IMG/VR virus record: IMGVR_UViG_3300025645_000075
Location: 1-61,965 of that record
From: a virus
Length of the DNA: 61,965 nt
Direction: 5' to 3' (one strand)
Position numbers and translations under genes: made by a program. Below, piece after piece: positions 8,475 to 19,200 of this stretch; within the stretch, counting starts at the first letter, position 1, and each line of letters starts with the position of its first letter. A model generated the notes under the pieces. It had not been told where the DNA came from, did no database searches, and saw only the letters and a list, made by a program, of their open reading frames with translations.

Positions 8475-8510
8475 AAAATAATACGCAGGGGGAAAATCCC
8501 CCTACGCATA
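8475..8510 (-). terminator. Terminator hairpin between gp19 and gp20
   Basis: On the minus-strand RNA a 12-bp stem forms (5' AUGCGUAGGGGG arm, AUUUU loop) including two G-U pairs, followed by U-rich AUUAUUUUU. The same positions give A-C mismatches in plus-strand RNA, so the hairpin is tuned to minus-strand transcription. Confidence 0.75.
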
Positions 8511-8524
8511 TATTTAGTCACAAC

Positions 8525-9052
8525 TTAACTAGTTGTGCCTGACTCCCAGTATTGAACTTGGAATGTTACCGTGAACTCTTCAATAGTGTCTGTGGTATCA
8601 TAGTTCAAGTCAATAGCAGAAACCACGGTCGGGAAACAAGAACGGAAGTTGTAAGTCTTAATTACAAGTCCATCTTTGTCCAACTGGTCAACTGACAAAT
8701 CAGTTTGATAATCCGCAGGATCATTGAAACCGGTGTTCGCATTGTGCGAATTAATACCGTTCATCCAACGTTCCATTGCATCACGCACTTCAAAACCAGT
8801 GTCGTTAATGACGGTTACTGTCCACTCTTCGAATGTACGGTCACCGGCAATCTTCAACTGACGACCACGGAAAGGTACCGTGATCGGAGTTACGTTAGAA
8901 GAAGGTAACTGTGCACCCTTCACCATGAAAGAAGTCAATTCCGCATCACCTAGGGCGAATGCAGGAAAGTTCAACTTACAGTTGAAGAGATTAGGACGAG
9001 CACCACCGCCTTTTAGTTTTGATTTAAAATCATCTACACCTAAAATAGCCAT
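8525..9052 (-). CDS. 19: gp19 tail tube protein
   Basis: 175 aa (T4: 163). Major tube subunit inside the sheath. N-terminal ARPNLFNCKLNFP, then GRQLKIAGDRTFEEWTVTVIND (T4: RKINVAGDRTFDDWTVTVMND) and the closing strand EEFTVTFQVQYWE (T4: QTFEVTLALDYWE). Four bases separate it from the sheath gene upstream. Confidence 0.96.
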   Translation of the reverse strand: MAILGVDDFKSKLKGGGARPNLFNCKLNFPAFALGDAELTSFMVKGAQLPSSNVTPITVPFRGRQLKIAGDRTFEEWTVTVINDTGFEVRDAMERWMNGINSHNANTGFNDPADYQTDLSVDQLDKDGLVIKTYNFRSCFPTVVSAIDLNYDTTDTIEEFTVTFQVQYWESGTTS

Positions 9053-9056
9053 TGTA

Positions 9057-10865
9057 TTATGCTCCTACCGTGCCGATAACTTCTTCAAAGTCCACACCAC
9101 TTCTAACAGCAACAAAGTTCAATTGAACGAAGTTGATAGAACGTGCGGGTTTAACGAAGATACTTGCAACAAATTGGTTATTGTCCACAACTTCTTGATT
9201 GTTGTTTGTTTCATCACATACAACACGGAAGTCAGTTATACCTCTACGACCCTTAACTCTACGGAGGAAAGGTTCAACGATATTTACGAACTCTGCACGA
9301 GTAAACTCGTCATTGAATTCGAACATCACGTTTTTCGCAGCTTCACCAATAGACTTCTCAATCGCAATGAATAAACGTCTCACGTTGATACGGTCAAAGG
9401 CAGAAGGTCGGCTTTCCAACGTCTTATCACCAAACAAGATCAGACCAGTGCCTGGAATGTTTGCGATAGGGTTGACACCTACTTTATACAGTGAGTCACG
9501 TTGAGTTTGGTTAGGGTTAGTTAAGATATCGGTAACACCACGATAATTACCACGTCTCTGTCCGGCAGGTGAGTACCAAGGATCTGCGATAATGTCAGTA
9601 GCAGCCATCAGACCCGCAGTGCTTGAAGCAGCAGGGATGTTGATGTACTTGTCGTTGTACTTATCAAAGATCTTGATGAAGTTGTTATCGACAATTAAGT
9701 AAGAGGATTTAGTTAATCCGCTAACGAAGGAAACCGCATTGGTTGTTGCTTGTGCATCAGTCTTACCCACAAGGTTGTTTCTGTCTACAGAAGTTACTAC
9801 AACACAATCTTTACGTGCAGTTGCAATTGACGTTAGGTCATTTGTAACAGTCGCGCCTTGTGCGGCAGTTGGGTGCATAGGAGCAATCAGGAAGTCAATC
9901 TCGGTAGTGAGTTTGTCTTCGAACAGATCGTAACCTTCTGAGATATCGCCAGTAGATAGAGTTGCAGACGCTTGTCCACCACCAAGATTTACTGTACGAA
10001 CACCATCTGTAAGTGCAGCACCAAGACCATAGTTGGTAGCGGTATCTACATCAGGAATAGTACCCCAGTATCCACCAAGATTCAAGAAATCTGAACCGAA
10101 AGCAGAGTCATCACCGAAGTAACCATTCCAGATATACTGAGAGTTTGCATTCAGTACGTCAGAGATATAGTTAGGTGAATTGTCAGGAGTTACTGCGCCT
10201 TTAGCAACAGAGAGATATTCAAACTTTTCAAGAACTGCACCAACAGTACCAGAGATTACACCGGTACGGTCGATAATAGCAACGTGAACTTCGTCATTAG
10301 ATGCACCATTGCTGGTTGCATAAGTAGAAGATCCAGGCGCGCCAGTGAACTGTGATGCGTATGACCAACCAGTAAAGTGATCAACACTTGCAGAGTCGCC
10401 AGCAGGACAGAAAGATACAGTCAAAGCGTTACCAATGTCGCCTGGATATTTTGCAACCCAAGTACCACTAGAAGTTTTAGATACACCTTCACCTACCGCG
10501 TCTTTGACAGTATTTTCCCAGTGAGAGCCATTGTTGACAATCATAGAGTTAAGGTCAGAGTCACCTGCAAGTTTGGTCACTGCACCGTGTGCGTTTTGTC
10601 CACCAAGGATCTCGCGAACAACTTGAAGAGTTTGTGAGTATTTTAAGAAATACGCAGCGGAATGAAAATCCACTGAGTTCGTGTCGTCAGGTGCGGCAAA
10701 TGCAGTAACTAAACCCGTCTCGTCAGAGATAAGAGTTCGTTCATGCACAGGGCCCCAACGGAAGTTTCCTACGAAACCAGCACCAGAAGCACCGACAGCA
10801 GGCACGATTGCCGTTTTGTCGATCTCACTGATATTGATCCGTGGAGATGCGGGTTTTACAGCCAT
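9057..10865 (-). CDS. 18: gp18 contractile tail sheath
   Basis: 602 aa (T4: 659). Signatures: N-terminus ASPRINISEIDKT...GFVGNFRWGPV, the DPWYSPAGQRRGNYRG block, and the conserved C-terminal sheath domain FNDEFTRAEFVNIVEPFLRR followed by FRVVCDETNN. The sheath contracts to drive the tube through the envelope. A late promoter sits in the gap upstream, so sheath and tube are expressed together up to the terminator at 8475. Confidence 0.96.
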   Translation of the reverse strand: MAVKPASPRINISEIDKTAIVPAVGASGAGFVGNFRWGPVHERTLISDETGLVTAFAAPDDTNSVDFHSAAYFLKYSQTLQVVREILGGQNAHGAVTKLAGDSDLNSMIVNNGSHWENTVKDAVGEGVSKTSSGTWVAKYPGDIGNALTVSFCPAGDSASVDHFTGWSYASQFTGAPGSSTYATSNGASNDEVHVAIIDRTGVISGTVGAVLEKFEYLSVAKGAVTPDNSPNYISDVLNANSQYIWNGYFGDDSAFGSDFLNLGGYWGTIPDVDTATNYGLGAALTDGVRTVNLGGGQASATLSTGDISEGYDLFEDKLTTEIDFLIAPMHPTAAQGATVTNDLTSIATARKDCVVVTSVDRNNLVGKTDAQATTNAVSFVSGLTKSSYLIVDNNFIKIFDKYNDKYINIPAASSTAGLMAATDIIADPWYSPAGQRRGNYRGVTDILTNPNQTQRDSLYKVGVNPIANIPGTGLILFGDKTLESRPSAFDRINVRRLFIAIEKSIGEAAKNVMFEFNDEFTRAEFVNIVEPFLRRVKGRRGITDFRVVCDETNNNQEVVDNNQFVASIFVKPARSINFVQLNFVAVRSGVDFEEVIGTVGA

Positions 10866-10931
10866 AGCATTTTCCTTTAGTTTCGTTAACGAATGATAAG
10901 TAAATCATAATACGGTTATTTTCAATACTAG

Positions 10932-10939
10932 TATTTATA
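10932..10939 (-). promoter_or_regulatory. Late promoter TATAAATA before gp18
   Basis: Exact octamer on the minus strand in the gp17-gp18 gap, 67 nt upstream of the sheath ATG. A 12-bp palindrome TTCGTTAACGAA (10882-10893) lies in the leader. Confidence 0.8.
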
Positions 10940-10952
10940 AGAATTCTATTCT

Positions 10953-12560
10953 CTACCAGTCTCGATCAACTACCGTATCAATCGAGTGCCATCCTTGGTA
11001 AGTGTTCTCTTCTTCTTCAATATAATCCGATCCATCATCAATGTAACCGAACGGTACTACATCATTTTCTATTGCCGTCATCTTGTCTCTGAACATCATA
11101 TCTTTTAGATTGATGTCTGTCATATCTGCGAAGAACTGAGTTGATACGAAATATCCGAACATCACTAAGTTCATCATAAGATCATCGTGGTTACCATTAG
11201 AAGCTTCGTAGGATTGGCCTTTACCTATGAATGTCGATATCTCTAGGATGGTGTTCTCATCCACGATGTTTATTTTGTTTGATTCTATTATATCTTTGAT
11301 TGAAGAACAGCCAAGTCTCTTGGTCTTTCTGTTCATTTCTATGCCGAGTGAGTTTGCCTTGACTGCACTAGTTGTGTGAAGGTTCTCATATTCTAAGTCA
11401 TGATACAATCCATTACAAACTACTGTACCTTGGTCATTCGACTCAACAACAACCCATGCTTGATTGTAGAGATTCGCATACTTATATATAATGTTAGGAA
11501 AGAGCAATGGAGACATAGTATTGCACCGATACACAGCGACTTGTTGAAATGGTCGTGAGGTAATATCGATTACGTTAAACGTAGAATAATCCTGTCCTCT
11601 TCCCTTCGATACATCAACAGTCATGATGTACTCATAGTCTCTAATAGGTTCTTGATATATGAGACAGTCACCCCCTTCAAGATAATTTGAAGGATTGAGT
11701 GCTCGGAGACCCATTAAGGTTTCCGCACCTATGAGTGTGTCTCCCGTACCGAAAAAAGTATTACCAAATTCTTGGTCAAACTGTAACTGAGAAGTGTTTG
11801 CAATAGTCTGCGCTTTCCATTTCTCGTCACGGCCAGGAACATCCCACCAGTCCACTCGGTATGGTACGTATGCGTTTACTTTCTGAACTGCACCAGTCCA
11901 AATCTTTTCGAATTGGTTACCAATACCGTTTGCGGTAGAGGTGATGATTACTTTGGTATCTTTACCTGAAGATACAACCGGATACGTTGACGTATAGAAT
12001 TCAGCTGCATTTTCAACGAAAGCAAACTCATCAAGAAACAACAGATTAACAGACATACCACGAATAGAAGACCCAGAAGTAGCAGCAGCAATGATTCTAG
12101 AATTATTACTAAACTCAATAGAACCTTTGTTAAGTGCCTTACAACCAGGCTGTAGAAAGAATGGAAGGTTTTCCAACATGAGTGTAACACGTGCGAGCAT
12201 CTCTCGTGCAGTTGCACCTTTGTTCGCAAGTATTGCAATAGTTTTCTCGGAATGGAAACAAGCATACCATAGAATGTATCCAACTGAACTGATTGACTTG
12301 CCAGATTGTCTACAAGCGAGTACAATAGAAAACCTATTCTCTTCGAAATGTTCGAACATTTTTTCTTGATATGGATATAGATCGAAATTAACCAGACCAC
12401 GGTCAAGATGCACCACCTTTACATATGTACGACAAAAGTATGCGGGATCTTCCATACACTTCTGGTACTCTTTTATTTTCTCTTCTGTCCAATTCTCGGC
12501 AACCCCATCACGTTTAATTTGGGGATTACCAAGATAAGATTCCTTAGTCTGAGTCGTCAT
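10953..12560 (-). CDS. 17: gp17 large terminase (packaging ATPase/nuclease)
   Basis: 535 aa (T4: 610). N-terminal ATPase: Q-motif region LYPYQEKMFEHF, Walker A ACRQSGKS (residues 82-89), Walker B LLFLDEFAF (about 173-181), and coupling motif ITSTANG. C-terminal RNaseH-fold nuclease with MTVDVSKGRGQDYS supplying the first acidic residue. It packs DNA through gp20 and cuts the concatemer. The start overlaps the end of gp16 by 17 nt. Confidence 0.97.
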   Translation of the reverse strand: MTTQTKESYLGNPQIKRDGVAENWTEEKIKEYQKCMEDPAYFCRTYVKVVHLDRGLVNFDLYPYQEKMFEHFEENRFSIVLACRQSGKSISSVGYILWYACFHSEKTIAILANKGATAREMLARVTLMLENLPFFLQPGCKALNKGSIEFSNNSRIIAAATSGSSIRGMSVNLLFLDEFAFVENAAEFYTSTYPVVSSGKDTKVIITSTANGIGNQFEKIWTGAVQKVNAYVPYRVDWWDVPGRDEKWKAQTIANTSQLQFDQEFGNTFFGTGDTLIGAETLMGLRALNPSNYLEGGDCLIYQEPIRDYEYIMTVDVSKGRGQDYSTFNVIDITSRPFQQVAVYRCNTMSPLLFPNIIYKYANLYNQAWVVVESNDQGTVVCNGLYHDLEYENLHTTSAVKANSLGIEMNRKTKRLGCSSIKDIIESNKINIVDENTILEISTFIGKGQSYEASNGNHDDLMMNLVMFGYFVSTQFFADMTDINLKDMMFRDKMTAIENDVVPFGYIDDGSDYIEEEENTYQGWHSIDTVVDRDW

Positions 12561-12903
12561 GCGGGATCACTTGTTTCTCATTCTGTAAAAATCGTTGGAG
12601 TTCAGTTGTTGAACCTAGAAACACATTGTTAGTGGTATTACCACCGTTGCCATCTACCAGAGCAGGTACATCAGATTTCTCAACATCTTTCTTCTTCTTA
12701 TTGAGATCCATTAACTTATCGTTAACATCAGCAATACCCTTTATCATACCAGACAATACTTCGAATGCGCGAGGGTGTTCACTCTCACGTGCAACTTCAA
12801 TCATGAGTTCCAGAGATTCACGTCCCTTTTCAATTAGGTCGTAGTAGGTCTCTCTAGAATAGTCATAATCACTTTTGATATTATCTTTATTGTCATCTGA
12901 CAT
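12544..12903 (-). CDS. 16: gp16 small terminase
   Basis: 119 aa (T4: 164). Recognises DNA and stimulates gp17. The central helical hairpin (LIEVARESEHPRAFEVL...MIKGIADVNDKLMDLNKKKKD) and the end NNVFLGSTTELQRFLQ (T4: NATVFMGSPTELMDEI) are family signatures. It is short at the N-terminus. Overlaps gp17 downstream and abuts gp15 upstream. Confidence 0.9.
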   Translation of the reverse strand: MSDDNKDNIKSDYDYSRETYYDLIEKGRESLELMIEVARESEHPRAFEVLSGMIKGIADVNDKLMDLNKKKKDVEKSDVPALVDGNGGNTTNNVFLGSTTELQRFLQNEKQVIPHDDSD

Positions 12904-13679
12904 TAAAATGCACTATCCAAATATAATTCTAAAAATCCATAGTCGCTATCTGCACTAATTCCAACCGGAGTTGGTGTAGTTTGGATGCGTGTGTGAAACA
13001 GATCTCCTTCTGCTCCTATAGTATATAGATTATTGTTAACTTCGCGTATGACCGGTGATTGTGAGGTTGGGCCGTAGAAGTTTATTTTCATACCGAATGA
13101 TAGTGTGTATATGATGGTTCTTCGATCACCAACAGAACCTTCAAAGTCGTCCGAGAAAGATATTGCCTGTAATGTAATAGGTACGTCTTCTTTTATCTCG
13201 GGGAACTCTGAACTGAAAGGTTTTACACCAACCGTATATGATGGGTTGAAGTATGGTATAATCTGTTCGACCATTTGCAATGCGTCATCTTGACTCTTTG
13301 CATATACGTTGACATCAAATGTCATATCATATGGTACGGACACATAGAAGTTATTACGTTTAGTCTCACTACCTTGAAGTGTAGTCGAGAACGTATTTGT
13401 CTTGGGTAGTTGTCTCTGAGGGTCATACGCCATAGAAGTAATCTCGAAAGACATCCGAGGCAACTTAATTGCAACTCTACGTTCCTGTTCTTCACCTTCT
13501 CTCATTTCCTGAAGACGTTGAATGAAACTTCTCTTGGGGGCATATGATAACGGAACTTTGACTTGAGAGATAGTCTCTCCTGCCGAGTTAGTTCTCAACA
13601 CATATATGTTATTAAATAAAGAACCGAATACGGATACCGCAGTTCTTACTCTCTTGTGATAAAAATGTGTTCCGAACAT
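12903..13679 (-). CDS. 15: gp15 tail completion/terminator protein
   Basis: 258 aa (T4: 272). Caps tube and sheath and joins tail to neck. N-terminus MFGTHFYHKRVR (T4: MFGYFYNSSFRR), PLSYAPKRSF, LPRMSFEI, and MVEQIIPYFNPSY (T4: IVEQILPYFQPHF). The start overlaps the gp14 stop by one base. Confidence 0.95.
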   Translation of the reverse strand: MFGTHFYHKRVRTAVSVFGSLFNNIYVLRTNSAGETISQVKVPLSYAPKRSFIQRLQEMREGEEQERRVAIKLPRMSFEITSMAYDPQRQLPKTNTFSTTLQGSETKRNNFYVSVPYDMTFDVNVYAKSQDDALQMVEQIIPYFNPSYTVGVKPFSSEFPEIKEDVPITLQAISFSDDFEGSVGDRRTIIYTLSFGMKINFYGPTSQSPVIREVNNNLYTIGAEGDLFHTRIQTTPTPVGISADSDYGFLELYLDSAF

Positions 13680-15430
13680 TATGCCATATCTCCAAACGGA
13701 TTTCCTTCAGAAAAATCTAAAAAATCACTTTCGAAATCATCAAAGTAATCTCCCTGAGAAAGACCTGCGGCCACCTCTTCTATTTGTTGTAACTCTTCTA
13801 CCAGATTCGGTGCATAGGTTGCACTAGGAGAAACTACCGCTCTTGTTGTATTGAATGTGTGATACTTACCGTCTGTCGCACCCACATGAGCCAGATACAA
13901 AGTATTGTCCGAGTCAGACCATTTTGCAACCTCGCCGGTCATGGAGTATCCACTACCAGACTGTGTTACTATCTCACCACGTTTGTAATCATTAACACTG
14001 TATGGAACAGAAATCGTTACGGTCGGTGGTTCGTTGTAATATATACCCGAGTTTGTCAAGATAAAGGAATCTATCACACCATCCGAATCGATTGTAGATG
14101 TAGCGGTTGCACTGATTGCATCGAAATGTAACAGTACGGCATCTTTATCATCTGCACTATATGCGGCTTCAGTAGTTACTATTACGGTATCATCACCAAC
14201 AACAGTGTATCTTGGTTCTAGAAGTTCTGCCTTCGTGCCAACTTGAACACGGAATTCATCGATGAATCCATTCAATCCACTCCAGTCAACACCATCGACT
14301 GTACGTGCCGCAGTTCCACCTACCGAGTAACCATTATCAGACACCCAGTCGAAAGTAACACCTGCAAGATTAGCATCAAACTTTTTCTCGAAATCAAAGT
14401 ATATAACTAGATTATTTGTATCAAATGCACCGATAAGTATGTGATGCCAAGTATCTTCTTGAAATAAGACGTTATTACCAGTAAGTACTGTGGCACCACC
14501 GCCAGAATTATCACCACGACTATATGTTAACTGTCCGAGACTATTTACACCCCAGAAATATTGGGCGGGAAGATCGTCATCACTTCCACCTGTCTCGAAA
14601 AAGATTGACTGGCCAGAAGAAGGCAAATCATCAATATATATCCAAGCTTCAATTACACCATGCAATCCAGTCTGTGTGTAATTAGATTCTGAACCACGAC
14701 CACGACCTACATCTAGAGACGCATTACCGAACTGTGAATTACTACCCAAGGCAGATTCTAGAGTTATTGTGGGTGCAGAAGTATATCCCTTACCTGAGAA
14801 ACCAGCTTGAAACTGTGTCACTTGTCCATCGAGATTGATCAGTGTAGTTGCAGTTGCTCTCGCAACCTCTGGTGAGTCCATGACCAATTTGTATTGGTAT
14901 GCACCCTCAACTTCAATATCATCAATACCCTCGATATCGGTATCAAAGTCTTCATCGTTATATTCGAACAATTCACACTGGAGTCTATAAGTCGGTAGTT
15001 GACTTAGTTGATAGAAAGGTGTTTCGGTTTCTACCTTAAATATCTCAAACATAGACTGAGAGAATGGGATGTATATAATATCACCTTCTCGTGGTCTGAA
15101 GTTATATGAATCTAATTTATCACCAATCAGTGACTTCCAACGTCTACGGGCAGTGATGAATGTTGCTTGGTCACGCAACTCTACTCCAAACTTGGAGAAT
15201 AGATCACCCTCTCCTCCAAATCCATCAACATTTTCTACATACATTTCTATCTTGTATGCGTCACTGAAATGCGAAGGAACGTCATCAAGGAAAACTTTAT
15301 CCACATTGACAAGTTCACGGGGTAAATAATATACATCTTGGCCATAGAACTTTAAGGACTCGATTACCAAGTCCTCGTACAAGTTCTGTTCACCACGTAC
15401 TGATTGTGAAACCCACGGATTCGTTGCCAT
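13679..15430 (-). CDS. 14: gp14 neck protein with LamG-like insertion
   Basis: 583 aa, more than twice T4 gp14 (256). Residues 1-160 match gp14 (LVIESLKFYGQDVYYLPREL, VFLDDVPSHF, EGDIIYIPFS) and the last 20 (DDFESDFLDF...) match the T4 end. Between them lie a GKGYTSAPTITL module (about 212-225), a LamG/concanavalin-like domain (about 235-398: IEAWIYIDDLPSSGQSIFF, TWHHILIGAF, LNGFIDEFRV), a second YxxPPTVTI module (about 463-475) and a small RGEIVTQSGSG...KWSDSDNTLYL module. The insertion suggests a neck-displayed sugar-binding decoration. Confidence 0.9.
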   Translation of the reverse strand: MATNPWVSQSVRGEQNLYEDLVIESLKFYGQDVYYLPRELVNVDKVFLDDVPSHFSDAYKIEMYVENVDGFGGEGDLFSKFGVELRDQATFITARRRWKSLIGDKLDSYNFRPREGDIIYIPFSQSMFEIFKVETETPFYQLSQLPTYRLQCELFEYNDEDFDTDIEGIDDIEVEGAYQYKLVMDSPEVARATATTLINLDGQVTQFQAGFSGKGYTSAPTITLESALGSNSQFGNASLDVGRGRGSESNYTQTGLHGVIEAWIYIDDLPSSGQSIFFETGGSDDDLPAQYFWGVNSLGQLTYSRGDNSGGGATVLTGNNVLFQEDTWHHILIGAFDTNNLVIYFDFEKKFDANLAGVTFDWVSDNGYSVGGTAARTVDGVDWSGLNGFIDEFRVQVGTKAELLEPRYTVVGDDTVIVTTEAAYSADDKDAVLLHFDAISATATSTIDSDGVIDSFILTNSGIYYNEPPTVTISVPYSVNDYKRGEIVTQSGSGYSMTGEVAKWSDSDNTLYLAHVGATDGKYHTFNTTRAVVSPSATYAPNLVEELQQIEEVAAGLSQGDYFDDFESDFLDFSEGNPFGDMA

Positions 15431-15433
15431 TTT

Positions 15434-16195
15434 TTATCCTACAAAGAACATTGGGCCAATGTCTTCTTCTTCTCTGAATTTAGTCATTATCTGTTCTATC
15501 TCGTTAACAGCATCATCATAGATCTGTCTTCCCGAAATAGTAACACCGCCAGGTAATTGCATACCTTCGAACTTAGACATATTCTGTCCCCACTGTTTCT
15601 TGAGTAGTGCGATAGAATATTGTTTCAAAAACTTATGGTTCCACAACGAATTCAAATCCGAGTTTGCTCCCGCATTAGGATCCACATCACCATAGACTTC
15701 GAATACCACGTAGTTACCTACTGTGAAATCTGACTTGTCATGATAGAAATATACTCTATCATTCTGTCGGTCAAATGTAATCTGTGGTTCCCCACTTAGT
15801 TTCATATCAAGTAATGATAGGTGTTGTTGCATTTGTTCATAGTATGCCATGTCACCACTATGTCTATTTAGATCACTGATATCATTCAATCTCATCTGAT
15901 ACTTAATATCAAAGAAGTTTGTTGATGCAGTCACACTATCCACGCGGAACATGCGTACAACAGTTAATAGATCTTCTTGTAGTTCGAAAAACCCTGCGTC
16001 AATTTCTGCCTGAACAAGTTGATGTGTAATGTAAAATCGTCTTTTACCATCAGGATGATATTCACGAAACCATTGTAAAGCTTCGTCAATACGATCTTCG
16101 ATCTGTTCGTCCGCCACATTAATTTCGAGTACAGGAGATCCTAATGCCCGTAGACAGTAGTCAATATGTTCGTCTCTTGTATTTGGATTGGCCAT
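15434..16195 (-). CDS. 13: gp13 neck protein
   Basis: 253 aa (T4: 309). Head-to-tail connector binding the portal. Blocks: CLRALGSPVLEINVADEQIEDRIDEAL, the QEDLLTVVRMF segment and the end LKKQWGQNMSKFEGMQLPGGV. Three bases upstream of gp14 and in the T4 order 13-14-15. It lies just downstream of the first fiber gene. Confidence 0.92.
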   Translation of the reverse strand: MANPNTRDEHIDYCLRALGSPVLEINVADEQIEDRIDEALQWFREYHPDGKRRFYITHQLVQAEIDAGFFELQEDLLTVVRMFRVDSVTASTNFFDIKYQMRLNDISDLNRHSGDMAYYEQMQQHLSLLDMKLSGEPQITFDRQNDRVYFYHDKSDFTVGNYVVFEVYGDVDPNAGANSDLNSLWNHKFLKQYSIALLKKQWGQNMSKFEGMQLPGGVTISGRQIYDDAVNEIEQIMTKFREEEDIGPMFFVG

Positions 16196-16206
16196 GTTAT
16201 TACCTA

Positions 16207-19200
16207 TTAGTTAAGTAGCGTTCCCGCAGAGTTATATACGTTGATTCGATAATACGAACCGTGTTGACCATCAAGAACATCAGCATCCAGACCTGAACCC
16301 GATCCATCTACAGTCTTGACCGCAGTCAACAGTTCATTTGCAGTAGAGTATGTTTCATCTACCGAGAACTGACCAGTCGCAGAGTCATATGCGATATCAC
16401 CAGTAACACTGAATTGATCACGAATGTTTTGTGTCGTGACCTTGTTATAGGTAATTGTACCAGTTCCAGAGTTATAACTTAGAGAACCAAATCCAGTGCC
16501 ATTATTATTGATACCGATTGCACCACGTGCAAGAGTATCAGTATACTGTGTAATGGTAGTTGAAATCGCCCCATCGGTGATTGAGATACCAGTACTTGCG
16601 GATATTGCAGAACGGACGTTTGCATTAGTTACCTTCGCAAAACTAAACTGTCCGTTTGAGTATGAGAGTGTACCATATCCGGTACCACTATTTGCAGCAG
16701 AGAACAATGCAAGAGTTGACGCAGAGTCTACGCCAGGATTTGCTAAACTAAACTGTCCGGTCGCACTATCATATCCAAGACCAGAATTGTCTACACTGAA
16801 TAAGTTACGTATAGTAGCGGTATGATTAGACAAACTCGATACAGTACCAGTAACATTACCTGTCAGTGCGGCAGTGATAGTACCCGCAGTAAAGTTACCA
16901 GAACCATCACGTGCAACAATCGTACTTGCAGTATTCGCAGAAGTTGCAGTTGTTGCAGAGTTCAGTACTTTACCTGCTGTAGATATATTCGCAAGTTTAG
17001 TATCAGCAATTGCCGCACTTGCATTGATATCTGCATTGACAATAGTATTCGCAGTAATACCAGCCGAAATAGTAATGTTACTAGAACCGTCAAATGATGT
17101 TGCAGTACCAGTCACATCTCCACTAATTGCAATAGTTCTTGAAGTAAGAAGAGAATTTGCGGTGGATGCATTACCCGTTACTGCACCAGTAACATTACCA
17201 TATAATCTGTTGACTTGCAAGTCAGCAAGTTCGAACGATGGATCAGAGGTATTGATGTTCCCGCCAACTTCAGGATCATACTTGTTGAAGAACTTCCAAC
17301 GAGAGTCTGTAGTATCACGGAAGACACCCGCATGGGTATATGGCGCATCAATAGTATTGTAGTTACCGACAATACCGAAATCTTGGTTGATTGGTTGTGC
17401 GTCACCTTTCCAGTAATTGTCTAATGTATGTCCGATAGGAGACGAGAAGGTTACCTTGACGTTATATCTTAATGGAACAAGAGTGTTATCTACACCTAAG
17501 TTCCAAGAAGTTGGGCCAGTACCACCATCCGAATCGAATGATAAAGGAGTAAACTCACCAATACCTTCCGCAGAGTCGAAACCCCATTGGATAGTATCAC
17601 CAGCACTATCGGTTCCGGTTACCTTGACAAAATATGTTCTGTCAGAATCACCTTCGTAATATTCTTTAAAGGTTGCGTCATTAAGTCCAGATAGACCCGC
17701 ACCGAATACTGTTTCGATGGTATCACCTGCACCAACATAGATGAACTGATCACCAACGTTTAGAGACTGTACAGTAGTTGTTGTTTCAGCACCAAGGATG
17801 TTTAAGTTACCTGCGATAGTAACATCACCATCTACACGTTGGTTACCTTGAACACGGAGGTTCTCTGCAATCTCTGGAGCAAGACTGATCTGAATACAAC
17901 CACCGACATTACCACCAGTTGCGGAATCCGAGACAAGTACCGTACCAACTTGATAGGGCCAGTTAGGATAATCCGGAGAAAATGCCACCATTTCACCCGC
18001 ACTATCAGGAGAAACGTGAAGGATATCACCCACATTAAAGGATGCAGTATTCAACCCACCGTATAGACCACGTACTGTTACATAACCATATGCACCATTC
18101 GCGATAGTACTTGATGTAAGTCCAGATGTTGTGTATGTTGTACTGAAGTTATCTGACTTTGCAAGTGAGATGGTCGGGAAGTCATTTGCAGCACCAGTTA
18201 CATATACAACTTTACCCTTGGGAATAGATGATCCCGAGTTGTTGAAAACTCGCATGATTTCATCTTGACCAAGTTTGACATTGATTGATGAGTTCGAGTA
18301 TACAAGTGCATCAGGGCCTTGCATATAAAACAAGTTACCTTCACGGAAAGCAGGAAGGTTATTGGGAACATCGATATCCGAGTAGGATGCTATGTCTACG
18401 TTAAGTAGTTTGAAGTCACCAGAGTCCGCAGTAATTTTACCGTCAACGATCATACGATCTTCGACTCGGATATACTCTGCGTGTTCCTTTTCAATATTTA
18501 CAAGTAGAGAACCCGAAGTAGAATCCACCGAGATTACACGACCTACGTGTGTAGGGTAACCTTGATCAATACTTACTTCGGTTGTTGACCACTTACCTGC
18601 ACTGTCAGCAGAAAGATATGCAAATCCACCTTCGACCATACCTGAAGTGTTCAGGTCATTTACTATACCGAACTGTGTGACATAACCATGGTTCCCGTTC
18701 GGGATGTCCATAGTTGCGACACCAGTAACATTCGCAGTACCAGAAGCATCTGCTTTTGCAAGAGATATTTGGGGGTGAATACCATGTGCGGTACCAGATA
18801 CGTATACGGCATCACCGTTATCGATCTGTGCACCAGTCAAGTTGTGAACATAGATTAGATGTTCTTGACCGAGGTTGATAGTTACATCTTGAACAAGTTC
18901 ATTCGTTGTTGGTTTGAACGATAAACCTTTTTGTGGGTCAGAGTCATAGTACAACAAACCCGCAAGACTATTAGGCGCAGTTTCTTGTTTATCTAGATGG
19001 AGACATCCAATTTGTGCAGAGTCAACAGTGACTTTACCGAATACAACATCATCAGTAGTTCCAACAGACTGTGCAATTGCAACAGATCCATCAGTAATTG
19101 TTACACCGGTACCACCAGTGAAGTGTGCACGAGTTTCTGTTGCACTTGGGCCAGTGTATGTGATAACACCAGTTCCATTATTATAAGATAGAGATCCATC

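Noticed and set aside
10882-10893. Palindrome TTCGTTAACGAA upstream of gp18
   Set aside because: Too short and without a U-tract to be a terminator; no other copy seen.
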